Source: Acidobacteriota bacterium
Lineage (GTDB): Bacteria; Acidobacteriota; Vicinamibacteria; Vicinamibacterales; CAVVIG01
Reading direction: 5' to 3'
Assembly (NCBI GenBank): GCA_017883165.1
Contig: JADGOC010000012.1
Coordinates: 1 to 48,122, forward strand
DNA: 48,122 nucleotides
Under the pieces are notes generated by a model that was given only the letters and a program-made list of their open reading frames with translations, did not search any database and was not told the DNA's origin. This document shows, piece after piece, positions 25,100-34,732 of the stretch. The position numbers and the translations under genes are program-made. Each line of letters starts with the position of its first letter. Positions within the stretch are counted from its first letter, which is position 1.

Positions 25100-26032
25100 A
25101 TGAGCATCGCCCGTAGGATCCTCCTCGCGGCGTCCACCAACGTCTGGATCCGCGAGCACGCGACGAAAGCGGCGTTCGTGCGCCGCTCGGTGTCGACCTT
25201 CATGCCGGGCGAGCGCATCGAGGACGCGATGGCGGCCGCGAGCCTGCAGCAGCCGAACGGCATCGGCACGATCTTCACGCGTCTCGGCGAAAACCTGACG
25301 CGCGTCGAAGACGCCGAAGAGGTGACGCGGCACTACCTCGACGTGCTCGACAAGATCAGCGCCGCCGGTCTCGACGCGCAGATCTCGGTGAAGCCGACGC
25401 AGCTCGGCCTCGATCTCGACAAGGAGATCTGCTTCCGCAATCTGCAGCGCCTGGTCGATCGCGCGGCCGAGCGCCAGAATTTCGTCTGGATCGACATGGA
25501 GAGCTCGCCGTACGTCGACCCGACGCTGGATCTATTCCGCCGCACGCGCATGCGGTCGCCGCTCATCGGGCTCGCGCTGCAGGCGTACTTGTTCCGGACC
25601 GCGCAGGACGTCGAGTCGCTGCTGCCGCTCGGCGCGGCGATTCGCCTCGTCAAGGGCGCGTATCTCGAGCCGGCCACGATCGCGTACCCGAGGAAGGCCG
25701 ACGTCGACGAGAACTTCTACAGGCTGTCGTGCCGCATGTTGAGCGAGGAGGCGCAGCGGATGGGCACGCTGCTTCACATCGCGACGCACGACCCGGTGCT
25801 TGTCGATCGGCTGAACACGTTCATCACCGAGCACGGCGTGCCGACGACCGCGTACGAATACTCGATGCTGTACGGCATCCAGCGCCCGCTGCAGTTGCGG
25901 CTCGCGAAGCAGGGACGCCGCATCCGCGTGCTCATCGCGTACGGCGAGTACTGGTTTGCCTGGTACATGCGCCGCCTCGCCGAACGTCCGGCCAATGTGT
26001 GGTTCGTCGTCAAGAACCTGTTTGCGAGATAG
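25100..26032 (+). CDS. Proline dehydrogenase
   Basis: A 310-residue monofunctional FAD enzyme oxidising proline to pyrroline-5-carboxylate and passing electrons to quinone. Family blocks are SVKPTQLGLDL, WIDMESSPYVDPTLDLF, GLALQAYLFRTAQDVESL, RLVKGAYLEP, LHIATHDPVLVDRL, YEYSMLYGIQRPLQ, and the terminal YGEYWFAWYMRRLAERPANV with the Arg pair that binds the substrate carboxylate. The P5C dehydrogenase partner is not in the window. The start ATG follows GAGAATCAAGA. It lies 27 bases after the SDR gene. Confidence 0.94.
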   Translation: MSIARRILLAASTNVWIREHATKAAFVRRSVSTFMPGERIEDAMAAASLQQPNGIGTIFTRLGENLTRVEDAEEVTRHYLDVLDKISAAGLDAQISVKPTQLGLDLDKEICFRNLQRLVDRAAERQNFVWIDMESSPYVDPTLDLFRRTRMRSPLIGLALQAYLFRTAQDVESLLPLGAAIRLVKGAYLEPATIAYPRKADVDENFYRLSCRMLSEEAQRMGTLLHIATHDPVLVDRLNTFITEHGVPTTAYEYSMLYGIQRPLQLRLAKQGRRIRVLIAYGEYWFAWYMRRLAERPANVWFVVKNLFAR

Positions 26033-26042
26033 AGGTTACGTC

Positions 26043-29000
26043 ATGAAAATCATTCGCGTCATTGTCGGTGCGGGCGTCGCGGTCGTTGCGGCATGGGCCG
26101 GCACCCACCTGATCACCGCCCAGCAGCCGCCCGCTGGCTCCGCGCCGGGGCTGGCGTTCCGTTTCATGGGTCCTGCCGTCGGCAACCGCATCGCGTCGGT
26201 CGCCGGCGTGCCTGGCGATCCGACGACGTACTACATGGGCGCCGCGTCCGGCGGCATCTGGAAGTCGACCGACAACGGCGCGACGTTCGCGCCGATCTTC
26301 GACAACCAGCCGGTCGCCGCGATCGGCGCGCTCGCCGTCGCGACCTCCGATCCGAAGATCGTGTGGGCCGGCACCGGCGAGGCCTGGGCGATCCGCGACA
26401 GCGACATGATGGGCGACGGCGTCTACAAGTCCGTTGACGCCGGCGCCAACTGGACGCATCTCGGCCTCGACGAGACCGGCCGGATCGGCCGCATCATCAT
26501 TCATCCGACCGACCCCAACATCGTCTACGTCTGCGCCGAAGGACGGCTGACCGGGCCGCAGCAGGAAAAAGGCGTCTATAAGACGACGGACGGCGGACAA
26601 ACCTGGACGCGGTCGCTCTTCGCCGATCCGCTCACCGGCTGCTCGGGCCTGACGATGGATCCCAAAGATCCGAACGTGCTCTTCGCTGGCATGTGGCAGG
26701 TGGAAATGCACACGTGGGGCGAGCTGAGCGGTGGACCCGGCAGCGCGATTTACGTCACGCGCGACGGCGGTGCGAAATGGACGAAGGTCGTCGACCCGGG
26801 CCTGCCGAAATCGCCCGTCGGCAAGATCGACGTCGCGATCGCGCCGACCGACTCGCACCGCGTTTACGCGCTGATGCAGACGGCCGACCAGGGATCGCTC
26901 TGGCGCTCGGACGACGGAGGGACAAAGTGGAAGATAGTCAGCTGGGATCGCGCGCTGATCGGCCGCGCGGGTTACTACATCCGCCTCGGCGTGTCGACTG
27001 CTGACGCGAACGAGCTGCTCATCGCCAACAGCAGTCTCCACAAGTCCACCGACGGCGGCGTCACGTTCTCGCCGACCGGCGGCTGCGGCGACTGCCACGA
27101 CATCTGGTGGGATCCGAAAGACCCCGAGCGCTACGTGCTGACGCACGACGGCGGGGCGACGATCACCACGGATCACGCGCGCACCTCGTCGCGCGTCGTG
27201 CTGCCGATCGGCCAGATGTACCACGTCGCCGTCGACAACCAGATGCCGTACTACATCTACAGCAACATGCAGGACGACGGGACGATGCGCGGGGCGAGCG
27301 ACTCGCCGGAAACGGCGGCGAACAATGCCGCGGGGCGCGGCGGCCGTGGTGGACGCGGAGGTGGCGGCGGCGGCGGTGGGCGCGGCGGGCGAGGCGGTCC
27401 GGTTCAGTTGCCCGATTTCGGCATCGCGGCGGCCCTCGGCGGCGGTGGCGCTGGCAACTTCGGCGGCGGCAATTTTGGAGGCTTTGGGGGCGGACGAGGC
27501 GGCGGTCAGTGGGATCACAACCTCGGCGGCTGCGAATCAGGGTTCACCCTACCGGACCTCACGGATCCGAACGTCGTGTGGGCGAGCTGCTACGGCAACA
27601 AGCTGACGCGCTTCGACGCGCGGACCAAGCAGCCGCGCTCGGTGGCGCCGTGGATGATCTCGCTCGACTCGCCGCCCAACGACGCGAAGTATCGCTGCCA
27701 CTGGACGGCGCCCCTGGCGATCGATCCGTTCGACCACAACACGGTGTATTACGGATGCCAGGTGGTCTTCGCCACGTCGAACGCGGGGCAGTCGTGGAAA
27801 GTGATCAGCCCGGATCTCTCGACGCAGGATCCCAAGTACATCGTCGGCTCCGGCGGGATCGTCGGCGACAACCTCGGGCAGTTCTACGGCGAGCTGGTGT
27901 TTGCGATCGCACCGTCTGACGTGCAGAAAGGGCTCATCTGGGCGGGCACCAACGACGGCAAGGTGTGGTACACGCGCGACGCGGGCGCAAAGTGGAACGA
28001 CGTCACGAAGAACATCACCAGCATGCCGGCGTGGGGAACGATCAGCAAGATCGAGCCGTCGCACTTCGATGCCGGCACGGCGTACGTGGCCGTCGATCTG
28101 CATTTGATGGACAACCGCGCTCCGTTCCTCTACAGGACGACCGACTTCGGTCAGACGTGGACGAAGATCACCGGCGATCTGCCGTCGAGCCATCCGCTCG
28201 ATTACGTCAAGGCGGTGGCCGAGAGCCCGAATCGCAAGGGCATGCTCTTCGCCGGCACCGGCCACGGCCTCTACTACTCGATGGACGAGGGCGGGCATTG
28301 GACGGCGCTGAAGTCGGGGCTGCCGCCGGCGCCGGTCAGCTGGATCGTCGTGCAGAAGCAGTATCACGATCTCGTCGTGTCGACGTACGGGCGCGGGCTG
28401 TACATCATGGACGACATCACGCCGCTCGAGCAGCAGCCGGCCGCGACCGCCGCGGTGCAGCTGTTCGCGCCGCGATCGGGAATCCGCTTCGCGCGCAGCG
28501 GGCGCGCGCAGTTCAACTTCACGCTGTCTGGCGACACGTCGCCGGTGAAGATCGAGATTCTCGACGCGTCCAACGCCGTCATCCGTACATTCGAGGGCCA
28601 GGGGCGCGCGGGGCTGAACCGCGCGTCGTGGGACATGCGCTACGACCAGCCGCACTACGTCGAGCTGCGATCGACGCCGGCGGAGAATCCGCACGTCTGG
28701 GAGGAGCCGCGGTTCAAGGACAAGGAGACGCGGCCCGTCACGCACTGGGGGCTCGCGCCGGCGCAAGTGGGGCCGCTCGCCGCACCAGGGAAGTACTCGG
28801 TGCGTGTCACGGCGAACGGACAGTCGGCGACGACGCCGTTTGAGGTCGTGAAGGATCCGACCATCACGTCGGCGGACGCCGATCTGGTGGCGTCCACGCA
28901 GATGCAGATTCGGATCCGCGACGACATCGAGCAGACCTCGACGGCGATCAACGGGATCGAAGTGATGCGCAAGACGCTGGAGGACGCGCAGAAGGCGCAT

Positions 29001-29354
29001 CCTGACAACAAGGAGGTGCTGAAGAGCCTGCGCGACATGGATCAGAAGCTCCAGTCGGTCGAATTCCGGTTCATCGAGCGCGCCGCGATGGCGAGCGACG
29101 ACAAGTACTTCCAGCAGGCGTACAAGGTGTACTCGAATCTCATCTGGCTAAACGGCGCCGTCGGCACCGGCGCCAGCGACGAAGGCGGCGGCGCCGACTT
29201 CCGTCCGACTGACACGCAGGTCGCGGTGCTCGCCGAAATCGAGAAGGACCTGAACGCGGCGAAGAGCGATTACAGCAGGGTGATGGAGACCGACGTGACG
29301 CAGTTCAACAAGCTGGCGCCCGGCCGGAGCCTGAAGCCGCTCGTGCCGAAATAG
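26043..29354 (+). CDS. Secreted sortilin/BNR-repeat beta-propeller protein
   Basis: A 1103-residue exported protein. After a signal peptide (to about TAQQ) it has many BNR/Asp-box repeats (GGIWKSTDNGATF, GVYKSVDAGANW, GVYKTTDGGQTW, IYVTRDGGAKW, LWRSDDGGTKW, VWYTRDAGAKW, LYRTTDFGQTW). They form one or two 10-bladed Vps10/sortilin-like propellers. A C-terminal beta-sandwich (about 820-950) and a helical tail follow. A glycine/arginine-rich insert interrupts the propeller (27327-27507). It has no clear catalytic residues, and such proteins are very common in Acidobacteriota. SD GAGGT precedes the ATG. The next gene begins directly at its stop. Confidence 0.9.
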   Translation: MKIIRVIVGAGVAVVAAWAGTHLITAQQPPAGSAPGLAFRFMGPAVGNRIASVAGVPGDPTTYYMGAASGGIWKSTDNGATFAPIFDNQPVAAIGALAVATSDPKIVWAGTGEAWAIRDSDMMGDGVYKSVDAGANWTHLGLDETGRIGRIIIHPTDPNIVYVCAEGRLTGPQQEKGVYKTTDGGQTWTRSLFADPLTGCSGLTMDPKDPNVLFAGMWQVEMHTWGELSGGPGSAIYVTRDGGAKWTKVVDPGLPKSPVGKIDVAIAPTDSHRVYALMQTADQGSLWRSDDGGTKWKIVSWDRALIGRAGYYIRLGVSTADANELLIANSSLHKSTDGGVTFSPTGGCGDCHDIWWDPKDPERYVLTHDGGATITTDHARTSSRVVLPIGQMYHVAVDNQMPYYIYSNMQDDGTMRGASDSPETAANNAAGRGGRGGRGGGGGGGGRGGRGGPVQLPDFGIAAALGGGGAGNFGGGNFGGFGGGRGGGQWDHNLGGCESGFTLPDLTDPNVVWASCYGNKLTRFDARTKQPRSVAPWMISLDSPPNDAKYRCHWTAPLAIDPFDHNTVYYGCQVVFATSNAGQSWKVISPDLSTQDPKYIVGSGGIVGDNLGQFYGELVFAIAPSDVQKGLIWAGTNDGKVWYTRDAGAKWNDVTKNITSMPAWGTISKIEPSHFDAGTAYVAVDLHLMDNRAPFLYRTTDFGQTWTKITGDLPSSHPLDYVKAVAESPNRKGMLFAGTGHGLYYSMDEGGHWTALKSGLPPAPVSWIVVQKQYHDLVVSTYGRGLYIMDDITPLEQQPAATAAVQLFAPRSGIRFARSGRAQFNFTLSGDTSPVKIEILDASNAVIRTFEGQGRAGLNRASWDMRYDQPHYVELRSTPAENPHVWEEPRFKDKETRPVTHWGLAPAQVGPLAAPGKYSVRVTANGQSATTPFEVVKDPTITSADADLVASTQMQIRIRDDIEQTSTAINGIEVMRKTLEDAQKAHPDNKEVLKSLRDMDQKLQSVEFRFIERAAMASDDKYFQQAYKVYSNLIWLNGAVGTGASDEGGGADFRPTDTQVAVLAEIEKDLNAAKSDYSRVMETDVTQFNKLAPGRSLKPLVPK
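27327..27507 (+). repeat. Gly/Arg-rich low-complexity insert in the propeller gene
   Basis: In-frame tract coding (GRGG)n, a poly-Gly run, then GNFGGGNFGGFGGGRGGG, separated by one short ordered stretch (PVQLPDFGIAAAL). It reads like a disordered loop between propeller blades and is prone to slippage. Confidence 0.85.
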
Positions 29355-29987
29355 ATGAAGACGACGTGGATCGTCGCGTCGATCGCGCTGGCGGCGTTCA
29401 GCGGCGCGATGCAGTCGCCGTCCGCGCCGGCGCAGGCGCCGTCACCCGTGTCGGCCGACTATCGCGTCCGGCTCGACACGACCAAAGGGACGATTGTCGT
29501 CGACGTGCACCGCGACTGGGCGCCGCACGGCGCCGATCGGTTTCACGAGCTGGTCGCGGCCCTCTACTACGACGACAACCGGTTCTTCCGCGTGGTGAAA
29601 GGACGCTGGGCGCAGTTCGGGATCAACGGGGATCCGAAGATCGCGGCGGCCTGGCGAGAGCGGACGATCGCCGACGATCCGCCGAAGCAATCGAACGTCC
29701 GAGGGACGGTGACGTTCGCGTTCGCGGTGCCGAACGGCCGCGCGACCCAGGTCTACATCGCGCTGGCCGATCTCTCCGCACAGCAGGACACGCAGGGCTT
29801 CGTGCCGTTCGGGCGCGTCGTCGAGGGTATGGACGTCGCGGACGTGCTGAACTCGGAGTACGGCGAAGCAGCGGGAGGCGGCATCCGCGCCGGCAAGCAG
29901 CAGCCGGTGTTCGACGGCGGGAACGCGTTTCTCGATCGCGAGTTCCCGCGGCTCGATCGCCTTATTCGCGCGGCGATCCGCCCGTAA
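29355..29987 (+). CDS. Cyclophilin-type peptidyl-prolyl isomerase, exported
   Basis: A 210-residue prolyl isomerase with an N-terminal signal segment (1-28). The cyclophilin core has TTKGTIVVDVHRDWAPHGADRFHELVAALYYDDNRFFRVV, then FGINGDP in place of the usual QGGDP, and GFVPFGRVVEGMDVADVLNSEYGE. The FHELV/RFFRV blocks are standard; some catalytic-pocket residues of the GTGxGG and MAN-GPNT regions are changed (TVTFAFAVPNGRATQVYIAL), so activity may be reduced. The ATG abuts the TAG of the propeller gene with no gap. The 3' end overlaps the convergent GH127 gene by 26 bases. Confidence 0.88.
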   Translation: MKTTWIVASIALAAFSGAMQSPSAPAQAPSPVSADYRVRLDTTKGTIVVDVHRDWAPHGADRFHELVAALYYDDNRFFRVVKGRWAQFGINGDPKIAAAWRERTIADDPPKQSNVRGTVTFAFAVPNGRATQVYIALADLSAQQDTQGFVPFGRVVEGMDVADVLNSEYGEAAGGGIRAGKQQPVFDGGNAFLDREFPRLDRLIRAAIRP

Positions 29988-32361
29988 TCGTCCTGACGCC
30001 GATCACCGCGCCGGCCGTCGACTGCGGCAGCGCCTGGAATGTCACTGTCACGTGATCCTTGCCGCGTGTCAGCGCTTCCGGAAGCGCGTATTCGCGATCG
30101 AGCTGCTCGGTCGGGTGGTACTCGAGCGATTCGGTGACGATCTTCTGGCCATCCACGAGCACGTCGAACGAGCGGCGGCGCCCTTCGCTGCCTCGGTACG
30201 TGCACACCAGCGTCACGGGCCGATCCGGCGCGGCCTTCAACTCATAGCTGAACCAGCCGTCGCGCGCTTCGCGCGTGCGCAGGCCCTCGAAGTAGCCATC
30301 GGTGGCGTTGTCGCCCGCGTACGCGTGCTCGCGCTCGCTCTGCGCGTCGCCGGCGGCGACCGCGTCGATCGTGCGCGTGTCGAACTCCTTGCGGCGCGCG
30401 TCGGCGGCGGCCATCGCGGCCTTGCGCGTTTCCCATTCCGCCGGCGACACGACGGTCCAATACACCGTGTAGCGCTGGTCGACCACCTGATAGAACGGGA
30501 TGAGCGTCACCTCGTGCGGCTGCGCGAGCGCGTTTGTCGTGAAGTGCAGCCGTGAGCCGGCCACGGGCGCGATCTTCGACGTCACCGACGCGACGTCGCC
30601 GACCAGCACCGGAATGACCGGCGTCTTCACGCGGCCGATCTGTGGGGCGCTCGGCCCGTACCGCTTGATGGTCTCGAGCCCCTCCCGGCCGAGATCGCCG
30701 GCGAGAACAATCGGCCCGTACATCACGGCGATCATCTTCGGGTCATCCGGCATCGCTTCTGTGTGCAGGCTCATCGGCAGCTGGACATCGACGCGGTCGC
30801 CGCTCTTCCATTCGCGATCGATCGTCACGTACGACCCGGGCGTCGCCTGGATCGGCGCGCGCTGACCGTTGACCGTCACGGTCACGCCCGACCGCGCCCA
30901 GCCCGGATACCGCACCTTCAGCGCGACCCGAACCGGCGGTTTCGCCGTCATCGTCAGATGGGTCGTATCTTCTTCAGGGAAGCGCGTCTCCTGGCGGACG
31001 GCGAGCCCCTTCTCGGCCCAGGTGACCTCGGACGGAATGAACAGGTTCACCAGCAGCGATCGATCGTCGTGGAAGTAGATCGTATCCCCGTACTTGGTGT
31101 GGTTCTCCATACCGGTGCCGACGCAGCACCAGAAGGAATCATCGGGCGTCGAAAACGATTTCCACGCGCCGGGCCTGAGCGGGCAGTAATACAGGACCAT
31201 GCCCGTTTCCGGATCCTGGGACGGCAGAATGTGGTTGAACAGGCCGCGCTCGTAGAAATCCATCGCGTCGGTTGACGGCGACCACTCGAAGACGTGGCGC
31301 GTCAGCTTCAGCATGTTGTAGGTGTTGCACGTCTCGGCGCTCGACGTGCCGAGATGCTTCGAGAACTGATCCTCGGGGAAGAACGCCTCGCCATCGCTGT
31401 TGCCGCCGATCACGTACGAACGGTGATGGACGACGCGTTCCCAGAAAAACGTGACGATGTCGCGGTATTTGGTGTCGCCGGTCAGCTCGTACTCGCGCGC
31501 GGCGCCGATGATCTTGGGAAACTGCGTGTTCGCGTGCAGTCCGTTGAGCGGGTCCTCCCTGCGCTCCAGCGGATCGAAGATGGCCTTGTGGTCGAACGCG
31601 TGCGCGATGCGCAGATACTCAGGGTTGCCGGTCGCCGCGTAGATGTTCGCGAGCACTTCGTTCATGCCGCCGTGCTCGGTGCCGAGCGCCTTCTGCTGCG
31701 TCTCCTCGCTGATGCGATCGACGCGGAACTTCACCCAGTCGGCCATCTTCGTGACGACGGTGAGCGCCTGCGGGTTGTCGCACAACTGGCTGACGTCGAG
31801 CAGGCCCGCCATGATCTTGTGGATCGTGTAGTAGGGCGCCCACACCTTCTCGCGCGCCTCGACGCGATCGAAGAACTCCTCGGGGAACGCGGAGAGGTAG
31901 CCGGGATGGAAGCGCTTCGCCTGCGCGTCCTGAATCTTCGCGAGCTCGGCGACCATCAGATCGGCGCGCGATTTGAACCGGGCGTCGCTCGTCGCCGCAT
32001 ACATCAGCGCGAGCGCCGACAGGTAGTGGCCAACCGCGTGGCCGCGCAGTTCGACGTCGGGCGCTTCCCAGCCGCCAAGCGGCTTGGCGGCGGAGGGAAG
32101 TCCGGCGTTGACGCGGAAGTTGTGCAGCAGCCGACCCGGCTCGAGGCTCATCAGGTACTGCTGATCGAGCAGCATCGCCTGCTTGAATGGGCCGTCGAGC
32201 AGGCGGACATCGGTGAGCGGAAACGGACGCGCCAGCGGCACGACCTTGTCGGGCACCGCCGCCGGCGCCGCCATCGTTTGCCGCGACGCGCCGGACACCG
32301 CCGCGCCGACGCACCCCAGAGCCAGAAGCAGCAGCTTCAGACGTCTCACGTCAGGCCTCAT
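29962..32361 (-). CDS. GH127-family glycoside hydrolase (beta-L-arabinofuranosidase-like)
   Basis: A 799-residue exported enzyme (signal peptide 9-31). It contains the (alpha/alpha)6 barrel of GH127 (former DUF1680): LLDGPFKQAMLLDQQYLM, ELRGHAVGHYLSALALMYA, and YYTIHKIMAGLLDV. GTSSAETCNTYNMLKL supplies the Glu and Cys zinc ligands, and DDSFWCCVGTGMENH supplies the Cys-Cys pair with the nucleophile. The C-terminal 150 residues (after about 640) form an extra beta-domain, possibly carbohydrate-binding. It likely removes beta-L-arabinofuranosyl groups from plant or glycoprotein glycans. ATG 32361 overlaps the S10 peptidase stop by one base. Confidence 0.93.
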   Translation of the reverse strand: MRPDVRRLKLLLLALGCVGAAVSGASRQTMAAPAAVPDKVVPLARPFPLTDVRLLDGPFKQAMLLDQQYLMSLEPGRLLHNFRVNAGLPSAAKPLGGWEAPDVELRGHAVGHYLSALALMYAATSDARFKSRADLMVAELAKIQDAQAKRFHPGYLSAFPEEFFDRVEAREKVWAPYYTIHKIMAGLLDVSQLCDNPQALTVVTKMADWVKFRVDRISEETQQKALGTEHGGMNEVLANIYAATGNPEYLRIAHAFDHKAIFDPLERREDPLNGLHANTQFPKIIGAAREYELTGDTKYRDIVTFFWERVVHHRSYVIGGNSDGEAFFPEDQFSKHLGTSSAETCNTYNMLKLTRHVFEWSPSTDAMDFYERGLFNHILPSQDPETGMVLYYCPLRPGAWKSFSTPDDSFWCCVGTGMENHTKYGDTIYFHDDRSLLVNLFIPSEVTWAEKGLAVRQETRFPEEDTTHLTMTAKPPVRVALKVRYPGWARSGVTVTVNGQRAPIQATPGSYVTIDREWKSGDRVDVQLPMSLHTEAMPDDPKMIAVMYGPIVLAGDLGREGLETIKRYGPSAPQIGRVKTPVIPVLVGDVASVTSKIAPVAGSRLHFTTNALAQPHEVTLIPFYQVVDQRYTVYWTVVSPAEWETRKAAMAAADARRKEFDTRTIDAVAAGDAQSEREHAYAGDNATDGYFEGLRTREARDGWFSYELKAAPDRPVTLVCTYRGSEGRRRSFDVLVDGQKIVTESLEYHPTEQLDREYALPEALTRGKDHVTVTFQALPQSTAGAVIGVRTITGGSPRE

Positions 32362-33929
32362 CAGTGCTGTGACGTCGACGATCTGACCTGGCCGCTGTTG
32401 CCGTGAATGAATTTCGCGATGTCGGTCTTGAGCGCCTTGTGCGCCGAGGGCCGGATGTAAATCATGTGGCCGGCCTCGTAGTAGCCGAACGAGACTCGGC
32501 TCGTAATCGCTGGGTCGTACGCGAGGTGCGAGAAATTGAATTCCGATCCGCCCATGTAGGTCGCCATGTCGTAGTACCCGCAGGCGACGAACACCTTCAG
32601 AAACGGATTCTTCGCCATTGTCTGGCGCAGCGGATCGCTCTCGTCCATGTAGCGGTTCTGCACGTAGGTCCAGGGGCGGACGTTGCCCGAGGACGGATAG
32701 TGCAGATCGCTTTCCCACTTGAGATCGTTCTTCACATAGTCGTGGAAGAGCGCGGTGTACGCGCCCTGCAGCGCCGTGTTCGACGGATCGAATTCCTGGC
32801 GCTCGCCGGCGGCGTCGGCGTCGAGCCCGGTGAACCGGCCGTCGAGGCGGCCGAGCATCAACCGCTTGTCGCGGAGCAGTTCCTTGCGGAAGCGTCCGGA
32901 ATCGACGCGCAGATTCGATTCGAGAATGAATTGCGGCGAGAGCCCGGTGTAGTGCGCGAGTCTGGCCGCCACCGCCTGGCGCTCCGCGTCGTTGAGCGTA
33001 TTGCCCCTCGACAACGCCGCCGCGTACTCACCCCACGCGAACGTCCGCGCCTCGTCCACCGCCTGCTTGATGGTCTTCTGCTGCAGATCGGCCGGCAGCT
33101 TCTTGTGGTACCACGCGGTGGCGGCGAAGGTCTCGATCTGATCGGTGTAGGCGACGTCGTTGTCAGGCGCCGGCGACAAGGTCTGGTACGTCAGCAACGA
33201 CGAGATGAGCACGATGCCGTTCAGCTCGATGCCGTGGCGCGATTGCAGCTCCTGCGAGAGGCCGGCCGACCGGATCGTGCCGTAGCTCTCCCCGATCAGA
33301 AATTTCGGCGAGGGCCAGCGGTTGTACGCGGAGAGATAGGTGTTGATGCATTCGCCGAAGGCGCGGATGTCGCCTTCCTGGCCGTGGAACTGTGCGGCGT
33401 TGACGCCCGCCATCGCGCGGCTGTAGCCGGTGTCGATCGCGTCGATGAAGACGATGTCGCTGACGTCGATCAGGGAGTTGTCGTTGTCGACGAGATGATA
33501 GGGCGGCGCCGGCTGGAATCCTTCGTCGGCCATCTGCACGTGACGCGGCGCGAACGATCCCATGTGCAGCCAGACGGTGGCCGACCCGGGGCCGCCGTTG
33601 TACAGAAACGAGACCGGCCGCGTCTTCGTGTCCTCGCCGTCTTTCGTGTACGCGACGAAAAACATCCGCGCGGCGATCTTCCCATCGTCGAGGCGGATGG
33701 GTAAGGTCCCGGCCGTCGCGGTGTATTTGATGTCGCGCCCATCGAGCCGAATCGTGTGCGAGGTCTGCGACGCTTTGTCGTCGGTGACGCTCGCGACCTC
33801 GGTCCGCGAGACCGGCTGGGCGCCCGCTTCATCGGGACGCGGTGGAGGCTGGCCGCCGCGGCCCTGCGCGTAGGCGGGAGCGAGCGACAGCACGAGGGCA
33901 AGCGACACGAGTGCGGCACGTCTCAACAT
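32361..33929 (-). CDS. Serine carboxypeptidase, S10 family, exported
   Basis: A 522-residue secreted alpha/beta-hydrolase peptidase. It has a signal peptide (MLRRAALVSLALVLSLAPAYA), the oxyanion block FLYNGGPGSATVWLHMGSFAPR, and the nucleophile in LIGESYGTIRSAGL. The Asp is in VACGYYDMATY and the His in GYYEAGHMIYI. The start chosen is ATG 33929, with AGGAG ten bases upstream; an in-frame ATG at 33956 would add MKPSRRIAH. It couples to the GH127 gene (TGATG), so peptide and glycan degradation are co-expressed. Confidence 0.93.
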   Translation of the reverse strand: MLRRAALVSLALVLSLAPAYAQGRGGQPPPRPDEAGAQPVSRTEVASVTDDKASQTSHTIRLDGRDIKYTATAGTLPIRLDDGKIAARMFFVAYTKDGEDTKTRPVSFLYNGGPGSATVWLHMGSFAPRHVQMADEGFQPAPPYHLVDNDNSLIDVSDIVFIDAIDTGYSRAMAGVNAAQFHGQEGDIRAFGECINTYLSAYNRWPSPKFLIGESYGTIRSAGLSQELQSRHGIELNGIVLISSLLTYQTLSPAPDNDVAYTDQIETFAATAWYHKKLPADLQQKTIKQAVDEARTFAWGEYAAALSRGNTLNDAERQAVAARLAHYTGLSPQFILESNLRVDSGRFRKELLRDKRLMLGRLDGRFTGLDADAAGERQEFDPSNTALQGAYTALFHDYVKNDLKWESDLHYPSSGNVRPWTYVQNRYMDESDPLRQTMAKNPFLKVFVACGYYDMATYMGGSEFNFSHLAYDPAITSRVSFGYYEAGHMIYIRPSAHKALKTDIAKFIHGNSGQVRSSTSQH

Positions 33930-34005
33930 ATGAGCGATTCTCCTGGAAGGCTTCATCTATCCTATTCGTCAGCGCCATCCATGATGGCCCTGCCGTTGTG
34001 TTCGG

Positions 34006-34602
34006 TCAACGCCGTTCGCGCTTCACCGAGGTCAGCAGAACGGGCTGCGAACCGTAATCCTCGAGCACGACCGTCTTGCCGTCCTTGTCGGCGGTGATCT
34101 TGGTCGCCAGCGACAGTTTCCCCTCGCCTTCGCCGTCTGAGTTCAGGCGCACCTCGACGAGGGTGAACGGATAATCAATGGTCCGTGGCCGGTGCGACGC
34201 TTCCCAGAAGCCGATCGGCCGATCCGTCGCGAGCACGACGCGTTCGCCGCCTTCGGGCAGCGGGGAGCGTCGAGCGTAATGCAGTTCGTAGCCGAGCGTG
34301 CTCGGCGTGCGGATATAGCCGACGCGCTTCATGCCCTGCAGCGCCTCAAGCAGCTGTTCCGGCCCCTTGTCCATCAGCGTGGCAATCAGTCGATCGTGCT
34401 CGGCGTCGGTCGACCAGCGGTCGACGACGATTTCGATCGTGCCAGCACCGCCCCGCCCGACGTTGCTCATGTTGACAGCCATGGCCGTGAAGCGCTCAGC
34501 CGTGCCGCTCGTTTGCGCGATGGTGAGTGTCGAACTGGCCGCCAGGCCGGCCGTGATCGCGCAAGCGGCCGCAATGTGGCGAAATGCGTGTGGACGATTC
34601 AT
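34006..34602 (-). CDS. Conserved exported protein of unknown function
   Basis: A 198-residue protein with a signal peptide (about 8-29, IAAACAITAGLAASSTLTIAQ). The mature part is mostly beta-strand and charged: AVNMSNVGRGGAGTIEIVVDRWSTDAEHDRLIATLMDKG, LEALQGMKRVGYIRTP, a PIGFWEASHRPRTIDYPFTLVEVRL block and a Lys/Arg-rich end. No catalytic motif is visible. SD AGGAGGCG precedes the ATG. I do not recognise a function. It is divergent to the cold-shock gene and 77 bases before the S10 gene. Confidence 0.8.
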   Translation of the reverse strand: MNRPHAFRHIAAACAITAGLAASSTLTIAQTSGTAERFTAMAVNMSNVGRGGAGTIEIVVDRWSTDAEHDRLIATLMDKGPEQLLEALQGMKRVGYIRTPSTLGYELHYARRSPLPEGGERVVLATDRPIGFWEASHRPRTIDYPFTLVEVRLNSDGEGEGKLSLATKITADKDGKTVVLEDYGSQPVLLTSVKRERR

Positions 34603-34732
34603 CGGACGCCTCCTTTGATTCGGACGGGTCAGGTCAGTCGCAGGTGCAAGAACGCGACCAGCCGTGGCCCCGGCCGGCCCGGGCGGATGAGGGGGGCCCG
34701 GACCACCCTAGCGGCCCTTTGCCGAAACCGTG

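Noticed and set aside
25956-26042. Extended N-terminus of the propeller protein
   Set aside because: It overlaps the end of proline dehydrogenase out of frame; ATG 26043 has a ribosome site and a signal peptide.
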